DNA from: Anaerolineae bacterium
GTDB taxonomy: Bacteria > Chloroflexota > Anaerolineae > JACIWR01
Direction of reading: 5' to 3'
NCBI GenBank assembly: GCA_024653325.1
Contig: JANLFX010000023.1
Span: 1 to 40,100 of the forward strand
Length of the DNA stretch: 40,100 nucleotides
Part shown: positions 39,987 through 40,100 of the stretch, piece after piece
How the letters are laid out: each line of letters opens with the position of its first letter
Numbering within the stretch: the first letter of the stretch is position 1
The notes under the pieces: model-generated
Seen by the model: the letters and a program-made list of their open reading frames with translations, nothing else
What the model was told of the DNA's origin: nothing
The model's database searches: none
Translations under genes and position numbers: made by a program

Positions 39987-40015
39987 TGTATAGCACCCCT
40001 CTCGCGGAAAGTCAA
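39987..40015 (-). promoter_or_regulatory. Promoter of the winged-helix-like gene
   Basis: On the minus strand TTGACT (40015-40010), a 17-nt spacer and TATACA (39992-39987), about 45 nt before the ATG at 39944, which follows AGGTGGAG. Nothing recognisable lies in 40016-40100. Confidence 0.75.
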
Positions 40016-40100
40016 TAGTACCGAACTCCCACGAATTGTTCAGGGTGGGTGTATTTCACTTTGGGGGCGAGTTGCTGCTGTGCCCTGGCCGCGGAGACCT

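Overview
The window is a GC-rich bacterial chromosome segment, most likely from a Chloroflexota (Anaerolineae-type) genome. This is an inference from gene content and style, not from a database search. The hints are a bacterial translin homologue, a PyrF-PyrE fusion, a PriA with a long linker, a LysM protein with a TPTP linker, and many different word-like dispersed repeats in and between genes. Promoters are ordinary sigma70 type: TTGxxx, a 16-17 nt spacer, then TAxxxT. Start codons are often GTG or TTG. I found no rRNA, tRNA, CRISPR array or prophage.

Layout. 176-1908 (+): a two-gene ABC-2 exporter. 1909-2253: a scar with a compound inverted repeat and an antisense coding remnant, abutting a 5'-truncated polyprenyl synthase (2254-2979) and two flavodoxin-fold genes (2999-4233). 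9375-4253 (-): one leftward run of DUF3467, translin, a Cas4-like membrane stub, a Memo-family protein and PriA. 9946-9518 (-): SSB. 11371-10091 (-): Rho, with a roughly 300-nt leader. 11816-15673 (+): Ffh, a MenA-like prenyltransferase, then rpsP-khpA-rimM. 21074-15717 (-): pyrC-pyrB-pyrFE-pyrD-pyrK, which is de novo UMP synthesis without carAB, behind a leader that ends in an intrinsic terminator. 22414-21275 (-): an acyl-CoA dehydrogenase. 23602-22535 (-): a secreted LysM protein. 24345-23755 (-): an RluE-like pseudouridine synthase. 27229/27235-24404 (-): a fused molybdenum hydroxylase.

27245-33590 is an accessory block. It holds a REP-associated tyrosine transposase (RAYT) flanked by REP hairpins, a 103-bp inverted-repeat element, an Nmad2-domain protein of visibly lower GC, an array of three GTAG hairpins, and a pair of UvrD/AddB-like helicase proteins without a visible nuclease domain. 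33874-38181 (+) is a sulfate-activation group: sat, an alkaline-phosphatase-superfamily enzyme, cysC and a TauE/SafE permease. 39944-38187 (-) holds a small winged-helix-like protein, thymidine kinase and hypoxanthine phosphoribosyltransferase.

The most interesting signal is the repeat ecology. Short hairpins headed by GTAG or GTAA, several with a TTCA loop, occur around and far from the RAYT. Repeat words also run into genes. They supply stop codons and C-termini to about six proteins. They are inserted in frame in PriA (beside Walker A), in the molybdenum hydroxylase (an 84-bp palindrome) and in the helicase (six 27-bp units). They also generate spurious N-terminal extensions. A second candidate is the attenuator-like pyr leader, and a third is the long Rho leader.
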